A stretch of DNA of 63,107 nt from Hofstenia miamia (lineage: Eukaryota; Xenacoelomorpha; Acoela; Hofsteniidae). The position numbers and the translations under genes were made by a program. Numbering within the stretch: position 1 is the stretch's first letter; each line of letters starts with the position of its first letter. Of this stretch, positions 50,401 to 62,359 are shown piece by piece. Location of the stretch: the NCBI GenBank assembly GCA_900660155.1, contig CABFPE010000521.1, positions 137,733 through 200,839 of the forward strand. Reading direction: 5' to 3'. The notes under the pieces were generated by a model, which saw nothing but the letters and a program-made list of their open reading frames with translations, ran no database searches and was not told where the DNA came from.

Positions 50401-53400
50401 AGTGAATTATTTATGGACTACTGAAATATACATTTCTTTATAGAAGTTTCCCACATCAGTAATTGAATTTAAAAGTTAACGGGAGATATTCGCAAATATA
50501 ATAATGTTATCGCTTACCACTGGAATAATAAAAATAGTTTAGTAACAATGCCAAATTTAATTCAAATTTGGATATACATATATTCGTCGAACTAAGTCGT
50601 ATCGGCTCTTATTTAATTTTAGGGATTTACGCTTTGTAGAGAAGAGCAAAATCTAATCTCTTACATTGCTGCAGGTGTGCAATCGTTAAGATTACGTAAT
50701 AATTTAACCTTTACAACATCTTAAATTAAATCTTTATAGTATTTCTATGACTAGTGCTTTGATTGGTAGGTAAATACTACGATCAATCAGAATTTAACGC
50801 TTCAATGTTCTGTTTGCGTTTTTTAGCAATGAACTAAATAGAGAGATATATGCTTTGAATGCTATCTTTCTCACACATATATGTGTAAACTTGGTGGGTG
50901 TTCCTTGATAGATTACAGCGTTAAAATTATAGAATATCACAGATTTTATAAATCTATTATTTAGAATTCTGCTTCATCGCATTTGCATTACGATTATTAC
51001 TACTTTATATTTGAAACAATAAATAATTTTTAAAAAACTTTTCTAAATTTGATTACACAAACCATTCAACGGAATATAGCAAAACAGTCAAAGTTTTCCT
51101 AAAATTCAATGATTTTGCCTTTGATTATGGAAATGTCACGTAAAAATGCAAGGTCAAACTGGGAAGAAAGTATGCACTAAAATTCCGCTCAAATCTTCAA
51201 CATTCGTTTTTCTTTAATATTATTGTTAAGTGGACCAAAACGTTTGTGTTAAACTGATTAATATCTTAACTCATGCAGTTAAAGTTAGAAGACATATCAA
51301 ACTCTTGAATTGAAACAACTTGAAATTGAATTATTTAGCTTTTTTTGAGTAAATTCATAGCATATTGTCATTGTGCCTAAATTATAAATTACTTCCTTCA
51401 AGGGTTGTTTACTGAAACTTGTGTTCTAATGGACACATTCAGAGCTACACTATTCAATACATTAATAAAAAATTCATTTTTATTAAATGAATAAATATAT
51501 ATTCTCTAACTATTACTAATAAAAAACAATTAGCTTATAATTAGACTACATCTAATGCATATAGAGTAGTTGTTCTGATTCATTAAAAGGGAAAAATTTT
51601 CTTTGCCAAAATGAAATGAACATTGCAAAGAAAAGCTCCTAGATTTCTCTTAAAGATTTCGAATATGTTATTTCATGTATAAAGTGCTATGCCTAGATAC
51701 TTTCCTCAGGCCTAACGATAGTATTTCAAATTTAAAGCTTAATACTCAAAATGCAGTGCTTCCGTTGCAAACTTATGTAATGTCATTAATATATATATAT
51801 ATATATATATATATTCACTAAATAATGAATAATCCCTTTAGCATACTTTGGAATCATAAGTTAACATTAGACATTTCAATTTTAAAAAAACCTGCTTTGG
51901 AAGTATGCTCTTACCGATTGAAATTGTATTGATATTAGATTGGAAAAGTTGACATACTTTGACACGTCTTAATACAAGATTAATAAATCTTGAAGTGCAG
52001 TAAAATAAAGGCTGCTAGTTGCGGAGTGACTGTTTTCAATACTTTGCCATCAAAGTAAAATACTTCAGAAACCGTAATTCGAACAATAAACACTAGTAAT
52101 TTAACAAATTCAATAAAGATTTCCTCCAAAGTAATCAATAGGAAATTTAATTTATCGCACATTAAAACGGCCCAACAAGAATGGATTTTTTTCTAAATGT
52201 TCAAAGAACACTACAACCTGTACTATATACCAAACATGTAAGGACTTTGCCGTTGCACTGATCTATGCCAAATGTAGACAATATACCAGTTAGAGCTAGT
52301 TATGGTATTACTTGTAGATGATCACAGTGTCTATAAATATTTCCTGCATTTCTGAATAATAATTTACTGTAACACATAAAATTAACACACTTTTGTGAAA
52401 CTTTGGACTTTTATATTTTGCAATTTTTTTACTAGAGTTTTTTCAATTTATAATTTTTAATGAAAGAATTTTCAAATTTTCTTTTCAAATAACTCCTTTT
52501 ATTGATACTGATACCAATGCTATTCGGAATTTATTCTTTTACCGGGTAACAAAATATTGGAATACTTGGCCAGATATTGTGGTAACATCAACATTATTTG
52601 CAATATTTAATTACCATTTGCCCAATGTTTATCGTAGCAATTTTTGTATTTTCCATTAGATACAAAATAACTATATAATAGAACAGTTCGTTTTGTAGTT
52701 ACAATTTAAAAAGCACAGTATTGCAGAATCAAAAACTACAATATAGTGATGCAAATATTTGTGCTCGGCAAACGTGCCATCGATTTGTTGGTATACATGC
52801 GTGGATAAAAGTATGTTTTCAGCAACAAATTTGAAAATATTGATAATTTATGGTAAAATTTTAATCTTAAGAATCTCAACTTAGTGCTATTAAAATTCAA
52901 GTAGGTTTGTTTGCAAACCGAGTGCACCATATTTGACGTTACAATGAAGTGCGTTATATTTAAAAATTTATTTTACATTTTAAAAAATTTGTCAAAAATG
53001 TGTGTAGGGTTGCGGGCTCAACATTCAATTGGATTGAGAAGTGAGTATGTATGATTCAGATTGTGCAGCTAGGTTGGAACTTGGTCTCTTTTGAAGTAAT
53101 TATTCAGTATTTTTCATAATATATTTGCGGCTGGAAAATTGTGTTGGGCTTGATCTGATATAGATATCATGGAACTAATTTTTATTAAATGTATGACGAA
53201 TTGCAGTTAACTTACTATAAAAGTACACCGCCTACAGTCGTGGCACAAGTTTTGAAAATCAATTTGAAGTTGCAAAACGCAATTATAAAAATATATTGAA
53301 GCAATAGAATGTTTAATCTCGCTGCCTGAGCATTTTCCGTTTATTTTTTATGATATTGATTTCTTTAGTGCACATATACTTTTTTGTTATAAGCGAAGAG

Positions 53401-53490
53401 TGCATACTATGGAAATTTAATTTATGTACTATGCCAAAGCAATGACAATATTCATTTCAATCGCGACGGTATGACTAACTCCGCAATAAG
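47430..53490. other. No recognised gene
   Basis: AT-rich stretch with a (TA)n array at 51790-51814. Short open frames at 49377 and 50178 resemble nothing I know. TAGGGTTGCGG occurs at 47533 and again at 53005 in the same orientation and might mark hAT-like ends. Confidence 0.5.
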
Positions 53491-53494
53491 AATA

Positions 53495-53528
53495 TCAATG
53501 TAAAATCTGAAAGCAATTTTCCTGAACC

Positions 53529-53568
<40 letters not shown>

Positions 53569-55150
53569 AAAATGTTCTTAGCACAAAATATAAGAAATTG
53601 CTTTGTTCTTCTCTCTGTACGATGTAAGGAATGAGAAATTTACCAGACCTAGGTGAAATTGGAGGAATCAAATGATATAGCTGATGGCTTGAGTTTGCGG
53701 CTATTTGAAGAAAGAGCTTCATAGCTTTATCTTGGCTATAAAATTTAAAAATGATTTTATCATCGCTCTGAATTATTTTTTGTGCACAATTGTAAACCAT
53801 TTGAATTTTTCTGTCAAGGTGCACTGGAGGGTCTACGAAAACAGCACCAGCATAATTCAGCGCTCCGATTATCATAGATAGAAACACTTGGTATAGAAAT
53901 TGTCTTGGAACAGTGTTTCGAATACTTCTCAAAATAAAAATCCTACAAACATTGTGTGCGTGGATGGCACATTTAAGTTTGTCATCCACTGTAATGCCAA
54001 ACAGCTTTAAATGAGAAACTACCTTGATTTCTTTGTCCTGTAAGGAGATGTTTTGCCTTCCAAAAATCATTTGAGAAGATTTACTAATATTCATCGACAT
54101 TTTATTTGATTCAGCCCACTCATTAATTTGAGCAAAACCTGTGACTGCCATGGTGTTGTTATTTCCCGGGATAATACTGGTTACATCATCAGCGTACTTA
54201 ATTAATGTGCTTTTGGTGCCTGACTTTAAATCACCAAGAAATGCAACGAATAAGAGGGGACTTAACAGTGAACCTTGAGGAATGTCTCTTGATATAGAAA
54301 TTTTTTTACTGAGAACCGTGCCACAATAGACATAGAAACTTCTATTAGATAAATATCCAAGCAGCCACGTAATGAAACCTTTGAGAAAATTCAAACTGAT
54401 TAGTTTCTTGATTAAAGTGATGTGCGAGACAGAATCAAAAGCCTTGGCGAAATCTATAGCTTGAAGGAACATCTGCTTTACTAACTGGAGACAGAGGGCG
54501 GGCAATGCAAACCCTATGTTTTGATTTATCAATAGGATTTACAGTTTCCCCAGTAAAAGACGCTTGTAGTTGTGAACTCATAAGTATAACATCAAGCTTG
54601 TTTCCTTCATGAGTAGGTTCAGTGCTCAGGTCAACTAAATCCACGTGCATAATAATATCATTAAGGCATTGACTGATAAAAGCACTATTTAAATCCCCCA
54701 CAATTACAACATGGTGGTGACTTTTTCCATTAGAAATTGGTGACATTCACTTACAATAAACTGACATATTTCTTCATTACGCTCTTTCATTAAATTTGGA
54801 GGTATGTATATACAAATTAAGAACAAGCACATTTCACAGTAATCAATTGCCACACATTCAACTTCACGGGGTATCAATTCTTTAGGTGTTACAACGTTAA
54901 AACTACCTAATGTTTCTTTTGTCCATACACCAACGCCACCGCCTCTGCTATCACTATGCAATCATCAGTCATACCTAACAGGCTTGTAGTAGTTAAAAAA
55001 GACAAAAATCATTGTCACTATGTTGTTGGTTCAGCCAAGATTCTTGCACAGTAATAATATCAGGCTGTAGAACACTACAAGAGACCTCTAACAAGTCTAA
55101 TTTTCGCACTAGTGATTGTAGGTTACAAGCAAAAATGGGGCATTCATGTT
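53495..55150 (-). pseudogene. Non-LTR retrotransposon (endonuclease plus RT) with internal deletion
   Basis: The endonuclease starts with IFACNLQSLVRKLDLLE and DIITVQESWL, then RGGGVGVWT, VECVAIDYCEMCLFLICIYI-PP and VVIVGDLNSAF. A 345-residue RT frame (53495-54532) carries motif A as IDFAKAFDSVSH, motif B as IPQGSLLSPLLFVAFLGDL, motif C as IKYADDVTSII and FGITVDDKLKCAIHAH. The endonuclease (SKHRVCIARPLSPVSK) joins almost directly to motif A, so the linker and RT fingers are deleted. Frameshifts occur near 54500 and 54740. The 3' end runs into a TATC array, possibly the element's own tail. Confidence 0.9.
53530..53567. repeat. (GATA)n microsatellite at the LINE 3' end
   Basis: About nine GATA units (TATC on the LINE strand). 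Position suggests it is, or grew from, the LINE's simple-repeat tail. Confidence 0.9.
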
Positions 55151-55159
55151 AGGGTCACT

Positions 55160-57925
55160 TTTGAATCGGATCGGTCGTGGGTAATTTGTAATTATTAGGT
55201 TGGAATAACACTTTGTAATTTGTAATTATTAGGTTGGAATAACACTTTAAGAACAACTTGCATCCTCAAAATTCCTACCGGTTTTTATTCATTATTTTAT
55301 GTTAAGAAGTTTTGGCGAATTATGCAGCAATCTTTCCTTGATCGGGTCTTGTTACGGTCAGTTCAAGGCAGGTCGTGACGTGGGTCAAAAAGCGACCAGT
55401 TTCTTTCCCGTTTCTCTGTTAATATTTGTGGGAACATTTAAATTCGAATGTTTTTCAATAATACAGAAATTGCAACCTGACATTGAGAATTTCCACAGTA
55501 GACTTAGGCACTGTGCACAAAATAATGGTGTCATTTTTCAGTGATTTTAATCAAAACTTAATTATTTTTTGCATAGCACATAAATTTCCATGTATACACT
55601 TTTTGCTTATATCATGAACTTTTAACAATAAACATTGTTCACCGTTATTTTTTTTACTATAAAAAGGGGGTTTGACTTTCGCATCCTATATATATATATA
55701 TATATATATATCAATTTATTGTTATTGAATTGCTTTAGCAATCTTATCATCTCATGTATTCTTTATTTTTGTTTAATTCAATTGGTGAATAACATAATTC
55801 CACGATGATAACTGTTCTAATATGACTACATAACCTTGGAAAAGCTACAAAGAATAGCCATAATTGGTAAAAATATTCTATTTCTTAAATTACATAGCAG
55901 AAGACTGGAAAACATTAGCAGACTTGAAAAAAGATGGAAGTATTGGGAATCCTTACCCATTTTTCTTGATTAAAGTACAAAGCTTTGAAAAAGGTGCGAA
56001 TATTGACTGGCTGTAGGAAACATTGTACATTTAAGGGGTTCCTAACATCGAGTATTCGACTTCAATTAGAAATAAGAAATCATCCTTCCATTTACATTTA
56101 AGATAGGAATGTTCAAGCAATACATTAAATATTTACCAAATCATTTTGCTTAATACCAAATAGAAAAGGTTTTGAATGTATCACAAAAAATGTGTAGTAA
56201 TATTTATCGGTCCACAGATTATTGTAATCGTCGAAAGTGAACCAGTGCAGCAGAACTTACCCAATATAAAAAGTGCTGCTGCATTCGTATTTTTCAAAAT
56301 TCTTACTTCCTTCTTCTATAACTGTTATAGAAAAATGGAAATGCGTAGATTATCACGTCTATACAAATGTTAGATGTAAATTATAGTCCAAAGCTTCCTT
56401 TGATCGAGATTCATTTGTATGAATTACTCCAGCGACAGCAAAACACTTGTGATTGTAATACACGAAAATCTCTGTTCGTGACTATGAATTAAATTGTGTC
56501 TTAAATCTAATTACATCTGTGGAAAAATAGTAAGAATTCTATCATTAGAAGCAAACTTGTAATACTTGCATACACATAAAAATGATAAATATCACTCACG
56601 TTTCATCTAAAATGGTAAATACAAGGTAATTATCAACATTAAATGACAAAAAAGATTGTACCAAATTCAAGAAACGTACAATTTGATATTGTTGACAAAA
56701 ATTAGATTCTTTCAAAAATTGACTTATAGAAGTAATCAAGAAAAAAATGATTGTATTTTCGGGATGAGAATAGTCTCCTAACCTGGAAAATCTTTGTTTC
56801 ATTTGAAAGCAGGAAAAAATTTATGATAAAAGACCAATCTTATTAATGATTTTTGAGTTTTCATTAATAATTTACACTTAAAGATGATGATATGAATTAA
56901 TTACAGTAATTATCCAATGCAGCATAATTCACTAGGAAGTAATAAATATAAATCCAACGTGGTTTATTGCACCTATTAAGCCATTTTATTTACGAATACT
57001 AGAAACTTAAATTTTCATTTATGAATGAAGAAAATTAATTTTGCATAATAATAGGCAGAGCTTCATTGCGAATCTAAGATTATGGTGGAGACAACTGGTT
57101 TATGAATTTTGCGCCATTTTCATAAAAATTAAATTTAGAATTAACTTTCTTTATAAAACGAACATTGTTCTGGCTATAAATGTATTATTTTCAATACAAC
57201 ACTTCCTATTTTATTTGAAAATTCACCAATTCTGAAACAGAATTCTGAGAACTATTTTTTAGCAAACTCATTTTTTGTGATCTTTGGATATTATTTTGTG
57301 GGATGCACATTTTTAACCTCAACTCCCAAATTTGACATAATGAAAAATTTCAAATGATATAATTTTAATTTCTAGAGTAATATACTAAAAAAATTTCTAA
57401 AATTATCTTCGATCACATATTTCATCTATAGGGATTAAGCAGTATGAATAAAAAGATTTGAGCTACATAAAAAACAAGACTAATATAACAAAAGCAAATG
57501 TTTTTCAGTATAGAAAAATAGAAAATCTAAATTTATAAATACAAAATTAAGATTCCAAGAAATTTTCACATTCAAATTGTCTAACAAAATAACATTACAT
57601 GTTGTTACAAAATTTCGGAAAATATGGTGAATTCTTCACTAATTTGATAGAAGCCATTTCTATTGCAATTTAAGAGCTTTAAGCCCAACCAGTATTGAAC
57701 TTAAATTGTTCTTTTCTAAAGCCATGAACATTAAATACAACAAAAATTGAAATAAAATATTTTAACTGATTACGACATCTAGCGAAAGTTAGTATATATA
57801 TATATTCCTTGTAGAAGACAAAAAATATTTAATGTATACATATTTCGAGTGTCTCCACTCATCGTTAGTACAAAATAACTAAAATAATATGATGATAAAT
57901 ACAAATTTTATAATATTAAAATTGT
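55160..57925. other. No recognised gene
   Basis: Contains a tandem of about 30 bp around 55190-55240 (GTAATTTGTAATTATTAGGTT repeated) and a (TA)n array at 55687-55711. The 81-codon plus-strand frame at 55299 has no recognisable homology. Confidence 0.5.
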
Positions 57926-57929
57926 AATT

Positions 57930-59640
57930 CTTAGATCTTATACGATATTTAATCTTTGACTTAGTTGTTTATTTAATAGATTCTTCTTAGTTTCTTTTAT
58001 TTTTGTATGCTTGGTTTTCATTAAAATATTAAAGTTTTTCCTCTTTAGGTGCATGTTCATGACAATATATTTCGGATTGAAGATGACCTCGTATATGTTC
58101 TGAAATTCTGTATTCCAATTGTCTTTTCGTTTTCCCAAGTATGAACTTTCACATTCACCACATTTATAATTACACATGAGGAAACTAAAGGAGTTGGAAT
58201 AGAGTCTTTGTTTTTGAGAAAATGCGATGTCTTCAGAGTTTGAAATATTGACATAATCTTGACACTTAATTCTCGGTTGTATCTTCTTTTTCGAGGTAGT
58301 TACTGAATTTGAAGTAATATACGGTAATTTCCAAGTTATTTTCACTTCTAATTGATCTTTTCTTGGCTGCGTTGTATTACAAAATATTCTATCCATTTCC
58401 GATTTAATCATTTTTGTGGATATCCATTTCTTAATAAGATGTTTGATATTGCTTCAAATGCATTTAATAGATATTCATATGATGAGCATGTAAGAAATGC
58501 TCTATTTAAGATGACTTTGATGGTATTTCTTTTATGTATCAACCCACAATGTGATGTAAAAGGAATATAAAGTCCAGTATTTTTGGGTTTTATGACATTT
58601 CGTGACAAAATCGTTTTTAGTATTTTAATTTCTACATCTAGGAAATTTAGTCTTTCATTTTCTTCCTTTTCAACTGTATATTTCAAAGATGGATTAATGT
58701 CATTTAAAAAATTTAACAGATCATTGGCAATTTTCTCATTTTTCACCACACAAAAAATATCGCCAACATAGCGAGCATACATAAATAATTTATCTTTGTT
58801 ATCATAATCTTTAAGCTTAGTTTCAACCATATTAATTGCAAAAGATGCCATTGTTGGGCTTAATAGAGAGCCATAAATTTGAAAATATGTTTGTTCATTG
58901 AACATAAACAGAACATTTGTGCAAGATAATCTCAATAATATGCACCAAGTATCGATTGACATAATCAATTTACTAAATTGAATTTAGTAGGATCTATTAG
59001 TTTTGCATTGTGATCAATTGTTTCTTCAACCGGAATCTTCGTAAATAATGATTTTATATCAAAACTAACAATGTAATTTTTCCATATTGGTTGTGACTTA
59101 TCTATTTTCTTAATTTTTTCTAAAAATTTAGCTGTGTTTGAAATGCTAAACTCTGATGGAATAAACGGTTTTAATAATTTGTCAAGATAACATACTAAAT
59201 TAGAAGTTTTACTATTAACCATGCTAAGGATTGGTCGAAATGGTGGCGTTTCGCGATCTTTATGAATCTTGGCCAATCCATATAATCTTGAAGGTGGGGC
59301 GCCAATACTTCTAATATTGTTTTAAATGTTTTTAGAAATATGCTTTAGTTTACACATATTCAACAACTTTTTGTTAAAATTTTCTTCATCAGTTAAAAAT
59401 TATATTCATGGAATAATAAAAATTTGTTTGATTCCCTTTAAATTCCAGTGAACTTGAAATTCTGCTACTATTAACATATTGTTTACACATTTATCAATGT
59501 AAGCTTACTAATTTTAGGCAAATAAAAATTTATACTTTAATTCTATTCTAATTATGTTTTTTTCAGATTGTTCAAAATATTGTTTTAATCCTTTTCCTAC
59601 TTTTAAGTAACAAACTGCTTTGTCTACATTCGTGAGCAAT
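57930..59640 (-). pseudogene. Penelope-like element (RT plus GIY-YIG endonuclease)
   Basis: On the minus strand: LTNVDKAVCYLKVGKGLKQY; SIGAPPSRLYGLAKIHKDRE then TPPFRPILSM; NYIVSFDIKSLFTKIPVEET (motif A region); FNEQTYFQIYGSLLSPTMAS (motif B region); YARYVGDIFCVVK (motif C, canonical RYVDDIF); LNFLDVEI; ending RNGYP. Downstream MCNYKCGECESSYLGKRKD resembles the YxCxxCxxxYxGxT start of the GIY-YIG nuclease. The order is diagnostic of Penelope elements. The first catalytic aspartate of motif C is glycine (GGC codon), and several frames are broken, so it is inactive. Confidence 0.9.
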
Positions 59641-59929
59641 TTTTTTATAGCCTGTTGTGAAATTTTAAATTTGATATTCACACATTTATTTGTATGTGAG
59701 TTTAAGTGTAGTTGAAATGAATTGTGTTAAAAATTCTTCCTGTGCTCGAAGTCCATGAAAGTTGTAAACTTTTTTCAATGAAAATCCAATTCTTGGACAT
59801 AATTTAAATTCTTCCTATAGATTATGCTTAGATAAAAAGGCGGTTCATGGAATAAGTTGGCGTGAACAATTTTTTATTTTTGAAAAAAGGGCTCCTAGAA
59901 AGCTCCTTCAACTTCTTAAACCACACTTT

Positions 59930-60125
59930 TTCATGTTTTTATGTAGATTCCATCTTAACTGTGCTGCCTACCAACTGATTTTACAAGCAAAGAGGAAAAA
60001 TGCCAAAATACTCCAATTTTATAGTTATGGCCTCATGTTGTACACCATTTTGTAGCGCTTTAAAAAATTATGAAAACTCAAAGTTTCCCAGGTTTTCTTG
60101 ACTTGCTTTGTCAAGATAACCGTAG
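59930..60125 (+). repeat. Dispersed repeat, copy 3
   Basis: Related to 27706-27905 and, inverted, to 28000-28150. Shares ATGTTGTACACCATTTTGTAG and TTTGTCAAGATAACCGT. No coding potential. Confidence 0.6.
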
Positions 60126-60444
60126 AAATCCCAAGATTGTTTCTTGGTCAGTCAGAAAAATGGAATTTAATTTAACTCTTTTTCCATGATTATGAAAATT
60201 ACTGTAATTCTGCATTTTTGTTTGAAAACCCCAGAATTTTTTTAATCAAAGTGTTTTAGTCAATAGAGTAAAAGCTTTTGATGGATCTAAACATGCAATG
60301 GCTGAAAACTCATCAATATTTATGCTATTTCTCCAATTTTCGGTAGAAAGATATTTACGAAAACCAAATTATGCATAAGAAATGTTCTTTAATTTGATTA
60401 AAAAGAGAACTTTAAACAATCTTACTAATTCGTGATGTAATAGG

Positions 60445-60583
60445 GTCCATCTATGCTCTAAACGCATTATTTTTATTAAACGCTTGCTTGTGTTATTGAC
60501 GCCACTCAATTATAGTACAATCGTCAGTAGTAATGAATACACCGGTTGTATATATGCAGTTTTCTAAAAATGATCATTTTTTA
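60445..60583 (+). repeat. 139-bp direct repeat, left flank of piggyBac
   Basis: Nearly identical (three differences seen) to 62214-62352. Homology ends at the TTA of the TTAA piggyBac target. Confidence 0.95.
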
Positions 60584-60584
60584 A

Positions 60585-60661
60585 CCCTTGTGGTGCGGAT
60601 CCCGCATATATGCGGGATACGGCATCTGTTAAGTTAGACGAATCCCGCATATAAGCGGGAT
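60585..60661 (+). repeat. piggyBac left terminal region with two palindromes
   Basis: Target TTAA at 60581-60584 precedes CCCTTGTGGTGCGG, a typical piggyBac-type end. Two near-identical palindromes, ATCCCGCATATATGCGGGAT (60599-60618) and ATCCCGCATATAAGCGGGAT (60642-60661), lie within the first 80 bp and are likely transposase binding sites. Confidence 0.75.
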
Positions 60662-60846
60662 TTCGTTGCATAAATTATTTTTCTGTACTAGGCCTTACGT
60701 TAAGGCTCTATCTAAATTTAAATTATACCTGAAGTGAGATAAGTGATTGGTTCATATGTAATTTATGTTAATTTATGCAAATCTCTTTTCCATATGTCAA
60801 AACAACATTTAGAAAGTTCTAGAACATCTGAAATCAGCAAAACAAG

Positions 60847-62111
60847 ATGGCGACTGTTCAGAAGGGAAAGTATTCACTTCGAAGTCGTCATTCTGAAGAA
60901 GAATATGAAGTTATTGCTGACGATTGTGACTCAGATATTGATGGAGAATATGATAAAGAAAATGATGAACCCTTAGACTTAGTTGAGAATGTGTTAGAGG
61001 ATGATATTGAGGGAAATGAGCCAATGGACCTTGATGAAGATGCTGTTGATGCTGTTGATGCAGTCGTAGATGATAATGTCACTGCAAATACACAAGTAAC
61101 AACCGCTCAAAAAGGTGTCCCGAATGACTGGGATGGAACAAAATGGAAAGATGGCAACATAGACACACCATGGACACCCCAGTTTGCCAATGAAGGGACA
61201 TTTCTCATTGATATACCTGATGACGCTGACGAACTTTATTTCTTCAATATTTTTATGGCTGATGAAGTATGGCAAAGCATAGTCACAGAAACTAACAGAT
61301 ATGCAGCAGAGTTTCTTGAAAAGAACCTTGAAAATTTGAAAGCAAAATCTAGATTTAGATTGTGGAAAAAAGAATTATCTGTTGATAAACTAAAGAAGTT
61401 TATTGCATTGACTTTTTACTTTGGTGTTGTTCAGAAACGAAACGTTAAATCGTACTGGTCGACCGACAGTATTTATTCGACACCTTTTCCACCAAGTGTA
61501 ATGAGCAGAGATGAATTCTTCAATATATTCAGCTTCCTTCATCTGAATGACAATTCCACTTACATAAACAAAGGCCAGGATGGATATAACCCATGTAAGA
61601 AGCTTGGGTTCTTTTTTGAGTTTGTAACTACACGTTTTTCCGAAGTATGGCAACCGCGACAAAATTTATCTATTGATGAGGGATGTGTTCCGTTTAAAGG
61701 AAGAATTCACTTCAGATGTTATAATCCAAAGAAGATTGATAAGTATCATATTAAAACCTATAAACTGGTGGACTCAAGTATAAACTATTGTCTTGAGTTT
61801 TCTTTGTACACTGGCGTTCACGATTTTCCTTTGTCAGAATTTGGTGTAACGTATGATCTTGTATTACACATGTGCAGGAAATATTTGGATCAGGGTTACA
61901 TTATATTCATGGATAACTACTACACATCACCATTTTTGTTCTGGGAGTTGAAGAAGAAAAAAACAGGAGCTGTTGGTACAGTACGGTTGAATCGAAAAGG
62001 TTTGCCAGATGGCATTGTGAAAACTAAACTGAAAACGGCCAGTGAACAAAAAACCATGTCATATAACAAAGATATTCTTGCATTGAAAATTTATGATCGT
62101 AAGGTTGTTAC
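60847..62111 (+). CDS. piggyBac-family transposase, 3' truncated at an assembly join
   Basis: An uninterrupted frame of about 421 residues. The first 90 residues are acidic (DLVENVLEDD, DLDEDAVDAV), as usual. The DDE_Tnp_1_7 core includes LKKFIALTFYFGVVQKRNVK, MSRDEFFNIFSFLHLND, the first catalytic aspartate in LSIDEGCVPFKGR (D277) and the second in IIFMDNYYTSPF (D356). The spacing of 79 fits piggyBac (D268/D346 in the founding enzyme). The third aspartate and the Cys-rich C-terminal finger are missing because the sequence breaks at N62112. Start is ATG at 60847 in context AAGATGG, 262 bp inside the left end. No stops or frameshifts are seen, so this copy is much younger than the others. Confidence 0.92.
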
Positions 62112-62112
62112 N

Positions 62113-62213
62113 AGTGTAGGTGCTGAACTTCAAATGCCAAGCGGGTTGCGGTGCCGGTTGCGGGCCCACTCACTGCGGGTGCGGTGCAATGCGGTTATAA
62201 ATATTACACCTGC
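62113..62213. repeat. GC-rich possible hAT terminus after the join
   Basis: Sequence such as GCGGGTTGCGGTGCCGGTTG ends in CACCTGCGTCCATCTATGC. Read on the minus strand this resembles hAT ends of the form AGATGGACGCGGGTGCGG. A near-identical motif, CACCCGCGTCCATCTTTGC, ends at 9329. Confidence 0.35.
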
Positions 62214-62352
62214 GTCCATCTATGCTCTAAACGCTTTATTTTTATTAAACGCTTGCTTGTGTTATTGACGCCACTCAATTATAGTACAATCGTCAGTATT
62301 AATGAATACACCGGTTGTATATATGCAATTTTCTAAAAATGATCATTTTTTA
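62214..62352 (+). repeat. 139-bp direct repeat without piggyBac
   Basis: Copy of 60445-60583, followed by CAAACTTTTT instead of the transposon end. Probably an unoccupied allele or paralogue. Confidence 0.95.
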
Positions 62353-62359
62353 CAAACTT

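Noticed and set aside
3984..57806. CRISPR array, operons or bacterial genes
   Set aside because: Repeats are simple (TA)n, (AAT)n and (TATC)n arrays or transposons; the gene structure is eukaryotic.
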